DNA of 64,000 bases, from NCBI RefSeq assembly GCF_019550795.1, contig NZ_CP080545.1, positions 1,445,501 through 1,509,500 on the forward strand, written 5' to 3'. Source of the stretch: Paenibacillus sp. sptzw28. Lineage in GTDB: Bacteria > Bacillota > Bacilli > Paenibacillales > Paenibacillaceae. Positions 18,150-27,443 of this stretch are shown piece after piece. The notes beneath the pieces are model-generated. The model saw only the letters and a list, made by a program, of their open reading frames with translations, was not told the DNA's origin and searched no databases. Position 1 is the first letter of the stretch, and each line of letters starts with the position of its first letter. Both the position numbers and the translations under genes were made by a program.

Positions 18150-18176
18150 TCAACAAGAAATGAACTGACATCTAAT

Positions 18177-18212
18177 TTCCGTGAGCGTAATAAGCTTGCG
18201 GAATTTTTTTTT
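18177..18212 (+). terminator. Intrinsic terminator after binding protein
   Basis: TTCCGTGAGC pairs with GCTTGCGGAA (two G-T pairs), followed by a long T run. Confidence 0.8.
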
Positions 18213-18240
18213 AGCTAAGCCCGGCGCCTGAAATACAAAT

Positions 18241-18303
18241 GGCTAAATCATGCTATTCGATGACCTGAAAATCAAGGTTCAAGTCTATGCCGTGTTTTAT
18301 AAT
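18241..18303 (+). promoter_or_regulatory. Conserved two-box element plus -10 (copy B), upstream of GH43
   Basis: Box 1 GGCTAAATCATGCTATT and box 2 TGACCTGAAAATCAAGGTT precede TATAAT at 18298, again 57 nt from the first base. Box 2 contains a partial palindrome CCTGA-aaa-TCAAGG. Confidence 0.75.
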
Positions 18304-18356
18304 CGAATGGAAGGACTACGGTATTATCAAACATTAGATTGATTAGGAGCTGTAAC

Positions 18357-19889
18357 ATGGAGACGTGTAGCATCGCGACGTATAGCAATCCAGTAATTCC
18401 AGGCTTTTATCCCGACCCGAGCATCTGCCGTGTCGAAGATGATTATTATTTGGTAACAAGCTCGTTTGCTTATTTTCCTGGAGTCCCCATATTTCACAGC
18501 AAGGATCTTGTCAATTGGCGCCAGATCGGACATTGTCTCACTACCGAGCAGCAATTGCCGCTGGCCAACACCTGGTTATCGGGAGGGATTTACGCCCCAA
18601 CGATCCGCTATCACGACGGCTGGTTCTATATGGTCACGACGAATGTGAGCGGGGTCGGCAACTTCTATGTTCGCAGCCAACAACCGGAAGGTCCTTGGTC
18701 TGAGATGATTACTGTCGCGCAGGATGGCATTGATCCATCTCTATTATTCGATGAAGATGGCAGCGTATACTTTCAATCCACTTGTTTCGGCAATGAAGGC
18801 TATGGCATTTATCAATGCGAGATTGATATATCGACCGGGAAATTGCTGACAGAGAGTCGTCTAATCTGGAGGGGAACGGGCGCAGCGCATCCGGAAGCGC
18901 CTCATCTTTACAAGATCAACGGACTTTTTTACTTGTTGCTTGCCGAAGGCGGGACGGAATACGGTCATATGGTGACGATAGCGAGAAGCGACGCTCCATA
19001 TGGACCGTACGAACCATGTCCCCATAATCCGATTCTTTCTCACAGAAGCATGAAGAGCAGCATACAGGCAACAGGGCATGCAGATCTGGTACAGGCGCAT
19101 GACGGCAGCTGGTGGGCGGTTTTCTTGGGTGTCAGACCTGTCTCATATCCCTACCGGCATCATTTGGGCAGAGAGACGTTTCTGGCGCCCGTGTCATGGA
19201 CGGCTGATGGCTGGCCAATCATCGGTAATGGGGGAAGTGTCGAGAGCGTCATGGATGCTCCGCAGTTGACGGAGGTCCGGTGGCAGACTAACTCAACCAG
19301 AGATGATTTTGACGATTCAACCTTAGGCTTCGACTGGGTATTCCTGCGGAATCCGGATCCGTTATGCTGGTCGCTCAGCGAATCTCCCGGTAATCTTGTA
19401 CTGCGCGGAACCGAGGCGTCGCTCGACGATTCCGGCGCTCCCGCCTTTGTAGGTCGTCGTTTGCGCCACTGGTCATGCAACATTTCCACCTTGCTGGATT
19501 TCGAACCGCAGCACGAGGGCGAGGAAGCCGGACTTACCGTATTTATGAGCGAAAGATATCATTACGATCTGGCTGTAATGCGCAAAGAAGGTCGCAAGGT
19601 GATCGTATTCCGGCGAACCGTAGGATCCATGAGGATGGAGCGCACGCTGGAATGCTTAGAGGGTCCTGTCGTTCTTAAGATTGAAGCTCATCCGGAATGG
19701 CTTCATTTCAAGATTCAGCAGAATCAATCCAATGTCCTTGAATTGGGGTCTGGAGAAACGCATCTGCTCTCAACGGAAGTAGCGGGTGGCTTTACAGGAG
19801 TAATCATTGCGATGTACGCGGTCTGCGAAACGGGGCAGGGTTCTCCGGCATGCTTTGATTGGTTCGAATATGAGCCATTGAACGGATGA
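18357..19889 (+). CDS. GH43 beta-xylosidase / alpha-L-arabinofuranosidase (XynB-like)
   Basis: 510 aa without a signal peptide, so cytoplasmic. The start at 18357 follows TTAGGAGC. The five-bladed GH43 domain (residues 1-310) shows the catalytic base D20 in PGFYPDPS and the likely general acid E180 in AHPEAPHLY. A C-terminal beta-sandwich (about 320-505, DUF1349/GH43_C2-like) follows, as in XynB-type enzymes. It probably removes xylose or arabinose from imported oligosaccharides. It is a single gene between promoter copy B and its own terminator. The exact substrate needs biochemical data. Confidence 0.87.
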   Translation: METCSIATYSNPVIPGFYPDPSICRVEDDYYLVTSSFAYFPGVPIFHSKDLVNWRQIGHCLTTEQQLPLANTWLSGGIYAPTIRYHDGWFYMVTTNVSGVGNFYVRSQQPEGPWSEMITVAQDGIDPSLLFDEDGSVYFQSTCFGNEGYGIYQCEIDISTGKLLTESRLIWRGTGAAHPEAPHLYKINGLFYLLLAEGGTEYGHMVTIARSDAPYGPYEPCPHNPILSHRSMKSSIQATGHADLVQAHDGSWWAVFLGVRPVSYPYRHHLGRETFLAPVSWTADGWPIIGNGGSVESVMDAPQLTEVRWQTNSTRDDFDDSTLGFDWVFLRNPDPLCWSLSESPGNLVLRGTEASLDDSGAPAFVGRRLRHWSCNISTLLDFEPQHEGEEAGLTVFMSERYHYDLAVMRKEGRKVIVFRRTVGSMRMERTLECLEGPVVLKIEAHPEWLHFKIQQNQSNVLELGSGETHLLSTEVAGGFTGVIIAMYAVCETGQGSPACFDWFEYEPLNG

Positions 19890-19921
19890 TGCACAGCTCG
19901 AATATTCAAGCTTCATCTGTA

Positions 19922-19965
19922 AGTGGCCCATGAATTTATTCATGGGCCTACTCGGTTTTTGAAGT
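19922..19965 (+). terminator. Intrinsic terminator after GH43
   Basis: The near-perfect inverted repeat AGTGGCCCATGAAT / ATTCATGGGCCTACT (one bulge) is followed by CGGTTTTT. Confidence 0.85.
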
Positions 19966-19971
19966 TATAAT

Positions 19972-20011
19972 GTCTCTAATGTGCTATTACAATGACTAGA
20001 TAATCAAGCGG
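19972..20011 (+). promoter_or_regulatory. Truncated conserved two-box element (copy E), -10 lost
   Basis: GTCTCTAATGTGCTATT and ATGACTAGATAATCAAG match the two boxes (one extra base between them). The sequence then departs into GH95-like coding sequence. At +57 it reads TATTGC within that sequence, not TATAAT. The promoter therefore seems to have been cut by a deletion. Confidence 0.65.
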
Positions 20012-20250
20012 GGCGGTTTCGAGGTCGATATTGCCTGGAAAGACGGATATGTTGCCGAGGCCGAACTGAGAGCGACGCGGAATGCTCTGTGCAGCATGCG
20101 CGTTCGAGCGCCATTCGCGTAACGCTGGCAGACGGCTCTTTGCAGGCTCAAAGCGATGGTGCGTCGGTGTTGAAGTTTCAGGCGTTCGTAGGGGAGACTA
20201 TTCTATTAGGGCTGTGCGATAAAAAACGAAGAATGATCAAACACAGTAGG
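20008..20250 (+). pseudogene. GH95-like 3' remnant, frameshifted
   Basis: The first part reads RGGFEVDIAWKDGYVAEAEL, then RATRNALCSM, up to a stop at about 20121. A second frame then continues as AIRVTLADGSLQAQSDG and VLKFQAFVGETILL. This pattern matches the C-terminal domain of GH95 alpha-L-fucosidases as remembered, broken by one frameshift. About 1.9 kb of an expected gene is missing. The fragment directly abuts promoter element copy E and ends just before the next GH43 gene. It cannot encode an active enzyme. Confidence 0.65.
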
Positions 20251-20261
20251 AGGAAGAAGAG

Positions 20262-21701
20262 ATGACCAAGGATATTAGAAAAGGGGACTTGGGGAACGGC
20301 ACCTATCGGAATCCGGTGTTAGCCGGAGATTATGCCGATCCTTCCGTATTGCGACTAGGCAACGACTATTACATGACACATTCCAGCTTTACATTCGCCC
20401 CGGGGCTCTTGATCTGGCATTCGAGGGATTTGGTCAACTGGCGTCCGGTTGGCAAAGCGCTGGATCGCTATATCGGGGATGTCTGGGCGCCGGATTTCAT
20501 TGTGTATGAGGGTACGTTTTATATCTATGTGCCTGTGGACGGGAAAATCGTGGCGCTAACTGCGCCGGCACCCGAAGGACCATGGGGCGAGCCTGTCCAG
20601 TTAGGCTTGGAAGCGATTGATCCGGGGCACGTTGTCGACCAAGAAGGCAACCGGTATTTGTATACCGGCGGCGGTTATATGACCAGGCTTTCCAAAGACG
20701 GTCTTTCGATTGAAGGGGAAACCGTTCACGTCTATGACGGATGGGAGTTTCCGGATGAATGGGTGGTGGAAGGAAAGTTTCTTGAGTCGCCCAAGTTATT
20801 CTATCGTAACGGTTATTACTATCTGACGTCCGCTCAAGGCGGAACATCCGGTCCTCCGACGAGCCATATGGTTATATCCGCGCGTTCCAAAAACCCGTGG
20901 GGGCCGTTCGAGAACTCCCCATACAATCCGATCATTCGCACCGAAAGCCGTGATGAGCGCTGGTATTCGAAAGGGCATGGCACCTTGGTCGATACGCCGA
21001 ACGGAGAATGGTGGATCCTGTACCATGCTTACGAAAAAAATAACTATCCATTAGGCAGGCAAACGTTACTGGAGCCGATTGAATGGACGGCAGACGGTTG
21101 GTTCCGAGTACCGGAGGACATTTCCACAGATCAACCGATTGCCAAGCCGGATGGTGCGGCTGTCAAGCATGGCTTGCCGCATTCCGATTCCTTCACATCG
21201 GATCGGCTAGGGCTGCAATGGAGTTTCTTTAGGCAGCATGACAAGGAACGATATGCGTTTACGGGAGATGCAATTGTGCTCCATGCTTCAGAGGGTGTGT
21301 CGCCGCTCGTCTTTATGCCGGAGGATCACAATTACGAGGTTACCGTGGAGGTAGTCATTGAAGCGGGCAGCCAGGGAAGACTGCTGCTCTTCTATAATCA
21401 AATGTTTTATAGCGGCATGGGGATTTCTGAAGAAGGGATCTATGGCATACTTCGCGGATGGCCTGCGCCGTGCATTCCATTCAATGGAAAAAGTGTTCAT
21501 ATGCGATTGCGCAATTTAGAGCATGAGGTCATCTATTTCTATAGTCATGACGGCAGCACATGGCAGAAGCTTCCGCATTCGTTCGAAGCATCTGGTTTCC
21601 ATCACAATGCGCTGGGAGGCTTCCTGGCCTTGCGAATCGGATTGGACACTTGCGGGGATGGGAAGGTTTTGTTCAAAAACTTTCAATACCGGAGTCTTTA
21701 A
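20262..21701 (+). CDS. GH43 glycosidase with C-terminal beta-sandwich
   Basis: 479 aa, no signal peptide, AGTAGGAGG upstream. The GH43 propeller (about residues 12-290) carries the catalytic D26 in GDYADPSVLR and a candidate general acid E175 in FLESPKLFY. A C-terminal beta-sandwich (about 310-478) resembles the accessory domain of XynB-like enzymes. It belongs to a different GH43 subgroup from the gene at 18357. It heads a three-gene group with two esterase-type genes. Its original promoter (copy E) is apparently broken, so current expression is uncertain. Confidence 0.82.
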   Translation: MTKDIRKGDLGNGTYRNPVLAGDYADPSVLRLGNDYYMTHSSFTFAPGLLIWHSRDLVNWRPVGKALDRYIGDVWAPDFIVYEGTFYIYVPVDGKIVALTAPAPEGPWGEPVQLGLEAIDPGHVVDQEGNRYLYTGGGYMTRLSKDGLSIEGETVHVYDGWEFPDEWVVEGKFLESPKLFYRNGYYYLTSAQGGTSGPPTSHMVISARSKNPWGPFENSPYNPIIRTESRDERWYSKGHGTLVDTPNGEWWILYHAYEKNNYPLGRQTLLEPIEWTADGWFRVPEDISTDQPIAKPDGAAVKHGLPHSDSFTSDRLGLQWSFFRQHDKERYAFTGDAIVLHASEGVSPLVFMPEDHNYEVTVEVVIEAGSQGRLLLFYNQMFYSGMGISEEGIYGILRGWPAPCIPFNGKSVHMRLRNLEHEVIYFYSHDGSTWQKLPHSFEASGFHHNALGGFLALRIGLDTCGDGKVLFKNFQYRSL

Positions 21702-21726
21702 GAGGCTCCAACGTTCAGGGGGCAAT

Positions 21727-22521
21727 ATGAATACGATTGAATTATGGTCTGGAGCATCCAAAGAAAGCATTGGCGATGAGAACCAGGGATGTCCAAGTTT
21801 GAGTGCATACCCTGTGCATGGAAAAGACCAAAGCCCTGCAGTCATCGTATGTCCGGGCGGGAGATATTTCAGACGAGCCGCGCACGAAGGCGAGCCGGTT
21901 GCCAAGTGGTTAAACGGGCTCGGCATATCCGCTTTCGTCCTGAATTATCGTGTATCGCCGTATCAACATCCGATTCCGCTTCAGGATGCGCAGCGGGCTG
22001 TACGAACCGTAAGACATTATGCAAAGGATTGGAACATCGATCCTGAGCGAGTCGGCATTTTGGGCTTTTCCGCAGGCGGTCACTTGGCATCCGCAACGGG
22101 CACTTTGTATGACACAGGAGATAACCAGTCATCCGATCCGATAGAAAGACAGAGCAGCCGTCCGAATTTGCTAATCTTGTGTTATCCGGTCATCACATTC
22201 GGAGCGTATGGTCATCGACCGTCCATGCACCATCTGCTTGGCGATTCTCCGGATGAATCGCTTGTTGCTTTATTGTCCACGGAAAAGAAAGTGACAGAAG
22301 ACACCCCGCCAACGTTTCTCTGGCATGCGGCGGATGATGAGAGGGTTCCGGTTGAAAATAGTTTGCTTTTTGCCGGAGCTCTTAGCCGCCATCAGGTGCC
22401 TTTTGATTTGCATGTATTTGAAAGCGGCGGACATGGACAAGGTTTAGCCGAAGGTCATCCTGAAGTGAAGGCTTGGCCGGAACTCTGTGAGGCATGGCTA
22501 AGAAAACGAAATTTTGTATAA
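21727..22521 (+). CDS. Alpha/beta-hydrolase, probable acetyl esterase
   Basis: 264 aa from the ATG at 21727, chosen for AGGGGG just upstream; the frame is open further upstream but would overlap the GH43 gene. The fold shows the oxyanion motif PGGRYFRRA (about residue 45), the nucleophile S115 in GFSAGGH, an acid in HAADDERVP and the catalytic H in SGGHGQGL. No signal peptide is present. The BD-FAE/axe-like esterase group and the neighbourhood suggest removal of acetyl groups from imported oligosaccharides. Confidence 0.82.
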   Translation: MNTIELWSGASKESIGDENQGCPSLSAYPVHGKDQSPAVIVCPGGRYFRRAAHEGEPVAKWLNGLGISAFVLNYRVSPYQHPIPLQDAQRAVRTVRHYAKDWNIDPERVGILGFSAGGHLASATGTLYDTGDNQSSDPIERQSSRPNLLILCYPVITFGAYGHRPSMHHLLGDSPDESLVALLSTEKKVTEDTPPTFLWHAADDERVPVENSLLFAGALSRHQVPFDLHVFESGGHGQGLAEGHPEVKAWPELCEAWLRKRNFV

Positions 22522-22578
22522 CGATACGCTTCACTGAATGGCATAAAGCTGCAAACAATAGACAGGGGGAAAGTATCC

Positions 22579-23715
22579 ATGTGGTGGAGTTCTTATGCTT
22601 CGGCGACGGTTCAATCTACGGCCAAAAATTTTATGATGAAAAGCGAATCACCTTTTACCCATACGTACAGAGCTTACATCAAGACAACGGAATCCGGGGA
22701 ATTAAAGCTGAGATTCTGGTGCAGCAACCTGGTAGATTCTACATGGGCAGACGGCTCTGAATCGAGCGCCAATCTGATTGGAGGCTCGTGGAAAATCGAG
22801 TCCGCTTACATTGCTAATGGCGGGAGGCTGCCTGATGGAAGCGTTGTAGAGGGTACGCAAATTCCGGTAACGTTCGATTCGTCGATCGCTAGGTTGGTTA
22901 TGCCGGGAGAAAAGTTTTGGAGCGATGCCGCCCGGATCATGATCCCGGAGGAGCATTATTTGGTATTTTCGTGGACGATTACGACATTGGCTGCTGGCGT
23001 AAGCTTTCCCTACAATACGGAATGCCCATTGGTGTCCGCCTACGATGCGCCCGGGAATGCAGCGGGCCAAAGCACAGCCGACGGTTTCCAAAAATCCGCA
23101 AATTGTCTGTTTCTGCCGGATTTCATCGGCTGCGAGCGTGAGGGAGCAAAGCGTATTGCGTTCTTGGGCGATTCCATCACCCAGGGTGTGCGAACGCGCC
23201 CCGACGCTTATGAATACTGGGTTGCCCGCATTGCGGAGGGGCTTGGCCCGGAATACAGTGTATGGAATCTCGGTTCGGGGTGGGCGCGAGCTTACGATGC
23301 CGCAAGCGACAAGGCTTGGCTAAGCAAAGCCAAGCAAAGCGATGAGGTTGTCATAGCATTGGGGGTCAACGATATAAGTACGACCAGACGAAGCGCCCTT
23401 CAAGTGCTGGAGGATCTGCAAACAATTGTGTCCATCCTTAAAGGCAGCCGTATCGATATGTCAGTCATCCTTTGCACCGTCCCCCCTTACAATCTGACCG
23501 ACGCGCAGGAGCTTGTCTGGAGGGATGTGAATCAGGCAATACGAAGCCATGCTATTGCCGGAGTCGATCGAATATTCGATATTGCGGAAGTACTCTCGCA
23601 AGCGACTCCTCGCGATAACCTGATAATACCTGAATATATGTCGAACGAGTTCGATGCGCATCCGAATGGTAAAGCAGGGTCTGCTATTGCCTCAGCTTTC
23701 TCGGCATGGTATTGA
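22579..23715 (+). CDS. SGNH/GDSL hydrolase, probable carbohydrate esterase
   Basis: 378 aa, AGGGGG upstream. An N-terminal beta-rich domain (about residues 1-185) precedes an SGNH domain. The nucleophile is S199 in FLGDSITQG, the block III Asn is in LGVNDIS, and the catalytic pair D359/H361 is in FDAHPNG. No signal peptide is seen, so it is probably intracellular. With the preceding esterase and GH43 it would complete deacetylation of imported oligosaccharides. A terminator follows. Confidence 0.82.
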   Translation: MWWSSYASATVQSTAKNFMMKSESPFTHTYRAYIKTTESGELKLRFWCSNLVDSTWADGSESSANLIGGSWKIESAYIANGGRLPDGSVVEGTQIPVTFDSSIARLVMPGEKFWSDAARIMIPEEHYLVFSWTITTLAAGVSFPYNTECPLVSAYDAPGNAAGQSTADGFQKSANCLFLPDFIGCEREGAKRIAFLGDSITQGVRTRPDAYEYWVARIAEGLGPEYSVWNLGSGWARAYDAASDKAWLSKAKQSDEVVIALGVNDISTTRRSALQVLEDLQTIVSILKGSRIDMSVILCTVPPYNLTDAQELVWRDVNQAIRSHAIAGVDRIFDIAEVLSQATPRDNLIIPEYMSNEFDAHPNGKAGSAIASAFSAWY

Positions 23716-23748
23716 ATGAGAGCTGCCTATTGAGTCTGTATTAAACAC

Positions 23749-23786
23749 GCGGTAAGGAGACATCTTCTCCTAACCGCTTTTTTTTA
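23749..23786 (+). terminator. Intrinsic terminator after SGNH gene
   Basis: GCGGTAAGGAGA pairs with TCTCCTAACCGC (one A-A mismatch), followed by about nine T. Confidence 0.85.
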
Positions 23787-23810
23787 CCAAAAAAAGCTAT
23801 GGTCTTATAT

Positions 23811-23873
23811 GTCTCTATCGTGCTATTTTATGTCCTGAATATCAAGGTTTATGATCAAGCTGTGTCATATAAT
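23811..23873 (+). promoter_or_regulatory. Conserved two-box element plus -10 (copy C), upstream of GH9
   Basis: Box 1 GTCTCTATCGTGCTATT and box 2 TGTCCTGAATATCAAGGTTT precede TATAAT at 23868, 57 nt from the first base. Confidence 0.75.
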
Positions 23874-23881
23874 CATTTCCA

Positions 23882-23895
23882 AGTATACGCTTTCA
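23882..23895 (+). promoter_or_regulatory. Weak cre-like site near the GH9 transcription start
   Basis: AGTATACGCTTTCA matches the cre consensus at 12 of 14 positions and lies 9 nt after the -10 box. Confidence 0.35.
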
Positions 23896-23927
23896 TAGAA
23901 GAAAACGATAAAAAGGGGACTTGCTAG

Positions 23928-26828
23928 ATGAAAACAAGGAAAAAGTCGCGTGGATTCACCAAATCAATCATTTCCTTATTGGTGTTCGTTTCGCTTCTGC
24001 TGACCTGCGCGTTTCCCGCTGCAGCTGATGAGAACGATCCGTTTCTGCCTCCCGGAGGCGCGGACTGGAACAAGCTGAAGGAACTCGCGATCAATGATTT
24101 TGCATGGAATTACGGCAGCCAGTCAACGAATGAAACGTATCTGGGCCAGGCAGCGAGGAAAATCGCTGTCGACAGCTTTTGGGGAGCCAATTATATCCTG
24201 AACGGTTGGCAGACGTTGGATATAAGCCCGTACGAAAATGGTACATTAGAGTTCGATGCGGTTGGAGCGGTTGGCGGCGAAACCTTCTCCGTGGGATTTG
24301 TAGATGTCGTCACGGAACGGTTGGTGGACGGAGAGTTTTTCACGGATAACGATAAGCATCCGTATCAAACCTCTGTGACTGCATCGATTCCGTTAGGAGA
24401 GGAGCTTACAACAGAATGGAAACATTATTCTGTTCCGCTGAAGGATATCTTTGACTCCAACAGCATTTTCAGTAGTTCCAGTGTGCAGATGCTGAACTTC
24501 ACCGGGGATAACAATCCGAAAACGTTCTGGATCAGCAATATTGTCATCAAATCGCCGGATGAGGCGGCAAGCTATGCTCCGATCAAGGTGAACCAGGTCG
24601 GTTATATTGTTAATAGCGAGAAATACGCTCTGGTGAGCGGCTATTACGACGAGCTGACTGCGGTGCCCGGCACACCTTTTCAAGTGAAAAAGGCATCGGA
24701 TATGAGCGTTGCTTACTCCGGCGCGTTGTCCTTGGTCGCAGCCTATGATGCTTCCTCCGGGGAGAAGGTGCTGAAGGCGGACTTCACCGGCCTGAACGAA
24801 CCGGGCGAATATGTGCTGACTGTGGATGGGGTCGCTGAACCTTCCGTTGCCTTCCAGATCGGCGATGGCAGCATTTACAGCACCCTTTTGAAAGATGTGC
24901 AGAAGTTCTTCTACTTCCAGCGCGCCAATGAGGATCTGTTAGCGGAACACGCAGGGATCTTCGCCAGGACCGGCGATCGCAAGGAAGACCAGAACCTTCC
25001 GTTCCAATCCAATCCGACGATCACGAAGGATGTTTCCGGCGGATGGTGGGATGCCGGCGACTTGGGCAAATATGTCACAGTGGGAGCGACAGCCATCTCT
25101 GATCTCCTCTGGGCATACGAGAGCTTTCCGAGCCAATTCCAGGATCATTCGATGAATATCCCGGAAAGCGGAAACGGCATCCCGGATCTGCTGGACGAGA
25201 TCAAGGTTGAAACGGATTTTATTCTCAAAATGCAGGATGAGGCCACAGGAGGCTTCTATGCTTTCGTCAATCGGGAGCATTCACCTGATCGCTATATCAT
25301 GGATGGAACGGCAAGCAATAGACTCATACCGACGTTCCACACCGGCGCTGCAGTTGGCGCTCTGGCTCATGCGTATATCGTCATGAAGGATGTTCCTGGG
25401 TTGACGGATTATGCCGAGACGTTGAAGGCTGCCGCTCTCCGCGGATGGAACTATCTGGAGCAGCATCCGGAATTCATCCCGCAGCCGGATGGTCCATACT
25501 ACTCTTCCAGCGATGTGAACGACCGCTTCTATGCCGCAGCGACGCTGTACCGGGCAACCGGAGAGCAAGTGTATAACGATTACGTCGTCGCTCATTACTT
25601 GAATTTCGCTTCTATTTTCGAGGATGAAACGTTCTCGCACAATATCGGCTCCTTGCAAAGGATGGGATTCTACCATTACATGATGGGGGATCAGCCGAAC
25701 GCCGCAGTGAAGACATGGTTTACCGATAAATTTGTACAATGGCGTGACATTCTCATCAATGCCAATAGGAATAAATCGGTGTGGGGAAATGCCACCCTGG
25801 ATGATTTTTATTGGGGAGCGAACTCCAATAATGCCGGCGTTCCGGTTGGCCTCGCGATCGGCAGCCGCATTCTCGGCCTGTTTAATGAAGAAGACCTTAA
25901 GGTAGCCGCCAGCAATCTGAACTATCTGCTTGGGATTAACCCGCTTCAGATGAGCTATATTACCGGGCACGGAGAGCGCCGTGTGACAAGAACCATCCAT
26001 GAAGTTTACAATGGCGACTTTCTCTTGGAGATGCCCAGCGGTTACATGCCTGGCGGTCCGAACAACAACGGACGCTATACCTTCAGCGGCAAGGCTTACA
26101 ACAATTCCTCTATCGACTGGGAAACCAATGAGCAAGCCTTGAATTACAACTCGCCCCTGACCTTCTTGGTTGCGATGTTGTCCGAATCGAATTCTGCTCC
26201 AGCCGTCTCGATCACCTCGTATGAGGAAGGCCAGGCAATCCATTTAAATAATCCGCGGATTGACTGGACGTTCCTTGACGCCGACGATGCGGATGTACAA
26301 GCCGCCTATCAGGTTCAAGCCTCCAGCAGCGATTGGGAGACGGTTGACGTGGACAGCGGTGAACTGGCTGGCGCATCCGGTTCATACACATTGGATGGAT
26401 TGGAGGACGGAGATTGGTCGATCAGGGTTCGATTGAAGGACAATCGGGGCGACTGGTCGGAGTGGGCGTACAGAAGCTTGATCATTGATACGGTTGCTCC
26501 AACCCTGAATGTTGTCCTGGATAAGGAAACATTGTGGCCGGCCAACAATCGTCTGGTTAAGGTGACGGCAACCGTAGAAACTGCGGATGAGTCTCAAGTG
26601 GAATTGCTGTCTATTACGCCGAGCGTAGCCGTCGACAGCTATGAATCTATGGTACAAGAGGCAGATTTCGGCACATCCGATACGGAATTCATGCTTCTGG
26701 CCAAAAAAGCAAAGGGTAAAGAGCCTCTAGTTTATACCATTACTTATAGAGCGATAGATCAAGCAGGGAATGTTACGGAAGCATCTGTCACCGTCACGGT
26801 TCCCCATGATCAGTCAGGAAATAAATAA
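23928..26828 (+). CDS. Secreted multidomain GH9 endoglucanase
   Basis: 966 aa. A signal peptide (about 1-33, ending FPAAA) precedes a beta-sandwich carbohydrate-binding-like domain (about 40-215), a CelD_N immunoglobulin-like domain (about 220-315, IKVNQVGYIVNSEKYALV) and the GH9 (alpha/alpha)6 domain (about 325-755). Catalytic residues visible are D375/D378 in GGWWDAGDLGKY and the acid E735 in DWETNEQALNYNSP. Two Ig/Fn3-like domains follow (about 760-955). The enzyme should cut the beta-1,4-glucan backbone of cellulose, mixed glucan or xyloglucan outside the cell. An AAGGGGA site and promoter copy C lie upstream. Confidence 0.9.
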   Translation: MKTRKKSRGFTKSIISLLVFVSLLLTCAFPAAADENDPFLPPGGADWNKLKELAINDFAWNYGSQSTNETYLGQAARKIAVDSFWGANYILNGWQTLDISPYENGTLEFDAVGAVGGETFSVGFVDVVTERLVDGEFFTDNDKHPYQTSVTASIPLGEELTTEWKHYSVPLKDIFDSNSIFSSSSVQMLNFTGDNNPKTFWISNIVIKSPDEAASYAPIKVNQVGYIVNSEKYALVSGYYDELTAVPGTPFQVKKASDMSVAYSGALSLVAAYDASSGEKVLKADFTGLNEPGEYVLTVDGVAEPSVAFQIGDGSIYSTLLKDVQKFFYFQRANEDLLAEHAGIFARTGDRKEDQNLPFQSNPTITKDVSGGWWDAGDLGKYVTVGATAISDLLWAYESFPSQFQDHSMNIPESGNGIPDLLDEIKVETDFILKMQDEATGGFYAFVNREHSPDRYIMDGTASNRLIPTFHTGAAVGALAHAYIVMKDVPGLTDYAETLKAAALRGWNYLEQHPEFIPQPDGPYYSSSDVNDRFYAAATLYRATGEQVYNDYVVAHYLNFASIFEDETFSHNIGSLQRMGFYHYMMGDQPNAAVKTWFTDKFVQWRDILINANRNKSVWGNATLDDFYWGANSNNAGVPVGLAIGSRILGLFNEEDLKVAASNLNYLLGINPLQMSYITGHGERRVTRTIHEVYNGDFLLEMPSGYMPGGPNNNGRYTFSGKAYNNSSIDWETNEQALNYNSPLTFLVAMLSESNSAPAVSITSYEEGQAIHLNNPRIDWTFLDADDADVQAAYQVQASSSDWETVDVDSGELAGASGSYTLDGLEDGDWSIRVRLKDNRGDWSEWAYRSLIIDTVAPTLNVVLDKETLWPANNRLVKVTATVETADESQVELLSITPSVAVDSYESMVQEADFGTSDTEFMLLAKKAKGKEPLVYTITYRAIDQAGNVTEASVTVTVPHDQSGNK

Positions 26829-26845
26829 GCTTGTTTAGAAGCTTG

Positions 26846-26876
26846 ATACCTCCGACCGGAATGGTTCGGAGGTATT
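26846..26876 (+). terminator. Hairpin after GH9 gene
   Basis: ATACCTCCGACC pairs with GGTTCGGAGGTAT (one bulged base). The T run after it is weak, so it may act partly as an mRNA-stabilising hairpin. Confidence 0.6.
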
Positions 26877-26970
26877 TCAGGTGAGATGTCCATATCATGA
26901 TCGATGTTGCAGTATCATTTAATGTATGCGCTTTTATGAAGAAAAAGACTTTAAAAAGAAGACTATCAAG

Positions 26971-27252
26971 ATGAAAACAAAGAAAAAGTCGCTTCGCATC
27001 ATCAAACAAATCATTTCCTTATGTATGTCCGTTTCACTGCTGCTGTTGTGTGCGCTTCCCGCCACAGCTGCTGACGACGATCCTTATCTGCCTCCCGGTG
27101 GTGCGGATTGGAACAAGCTAAAGGATCTCGTGATCAATGATTATAAATATGGCCACGGCAATACGGTAACCGATGAAACCTATCTGGGCAAGGCAGCGAA
27201 GAAGATCGAAACCAACGGCTCCTGGGTGGCCAGCAGAGCGCCGTGTGACAAA
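26971..27252 (+). pseudogene. 5' remnant of a duplicated GH9 gene
   Basis: The ATG at 26971 begins a signal peptide and N-terminus nearly parallel to the intact GH9 gene (LPPGGADWNKLKDLVINDY, then TYLGKAAKKIE). At about residue 88 (nt 27232-27240) the sequence jumps to the codons for the GH9 C-terminal part in another frame, and this frame stops shortly after. The ribosome site is also degraded: the intact gene has AAAAAGGGGAC where this copy has AAAAAGAAGAC. About 1.8 kb of catalytic domain is missing. Confidence 0.85.
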
Positions 27253-27443
27253 AACCATTCATGAAATTTACAATGCAGACTTTCTCTTGGAGATGCCCAG
27301 CGGTTACATGCCTGGCGGTCCGAACAACAACGGACGCTATACTTTCAGCGGCAAGGCTTACAACGGTTCCTCTATCGACTGGGAGACCAATGAGCAAGCC
27401 TTGAATTACAACTCGCCCCTGACCTTCTTGGTTGCGATGTTGT
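27236..27443 (+). repeat. Near-identical copy of nt ~25974-26181 (GH9 3' coding region)
   Basis: About 200 nt encoding the GH9 acid motif region are almost identical between the intact gene and the remnant about 1.26 kb downstream. This indicates a recent tandem duplication or gene conversion, and a substrate for recombination. Confidence 0.8.

Noticed and set aside
25281..26243. 320-codon antisense frame within the GH9 gene
   Set aside because: It mirrors the GH9 coding strand, shows no family motif, and part of it recurs only because the GH9 tail is duplicated.
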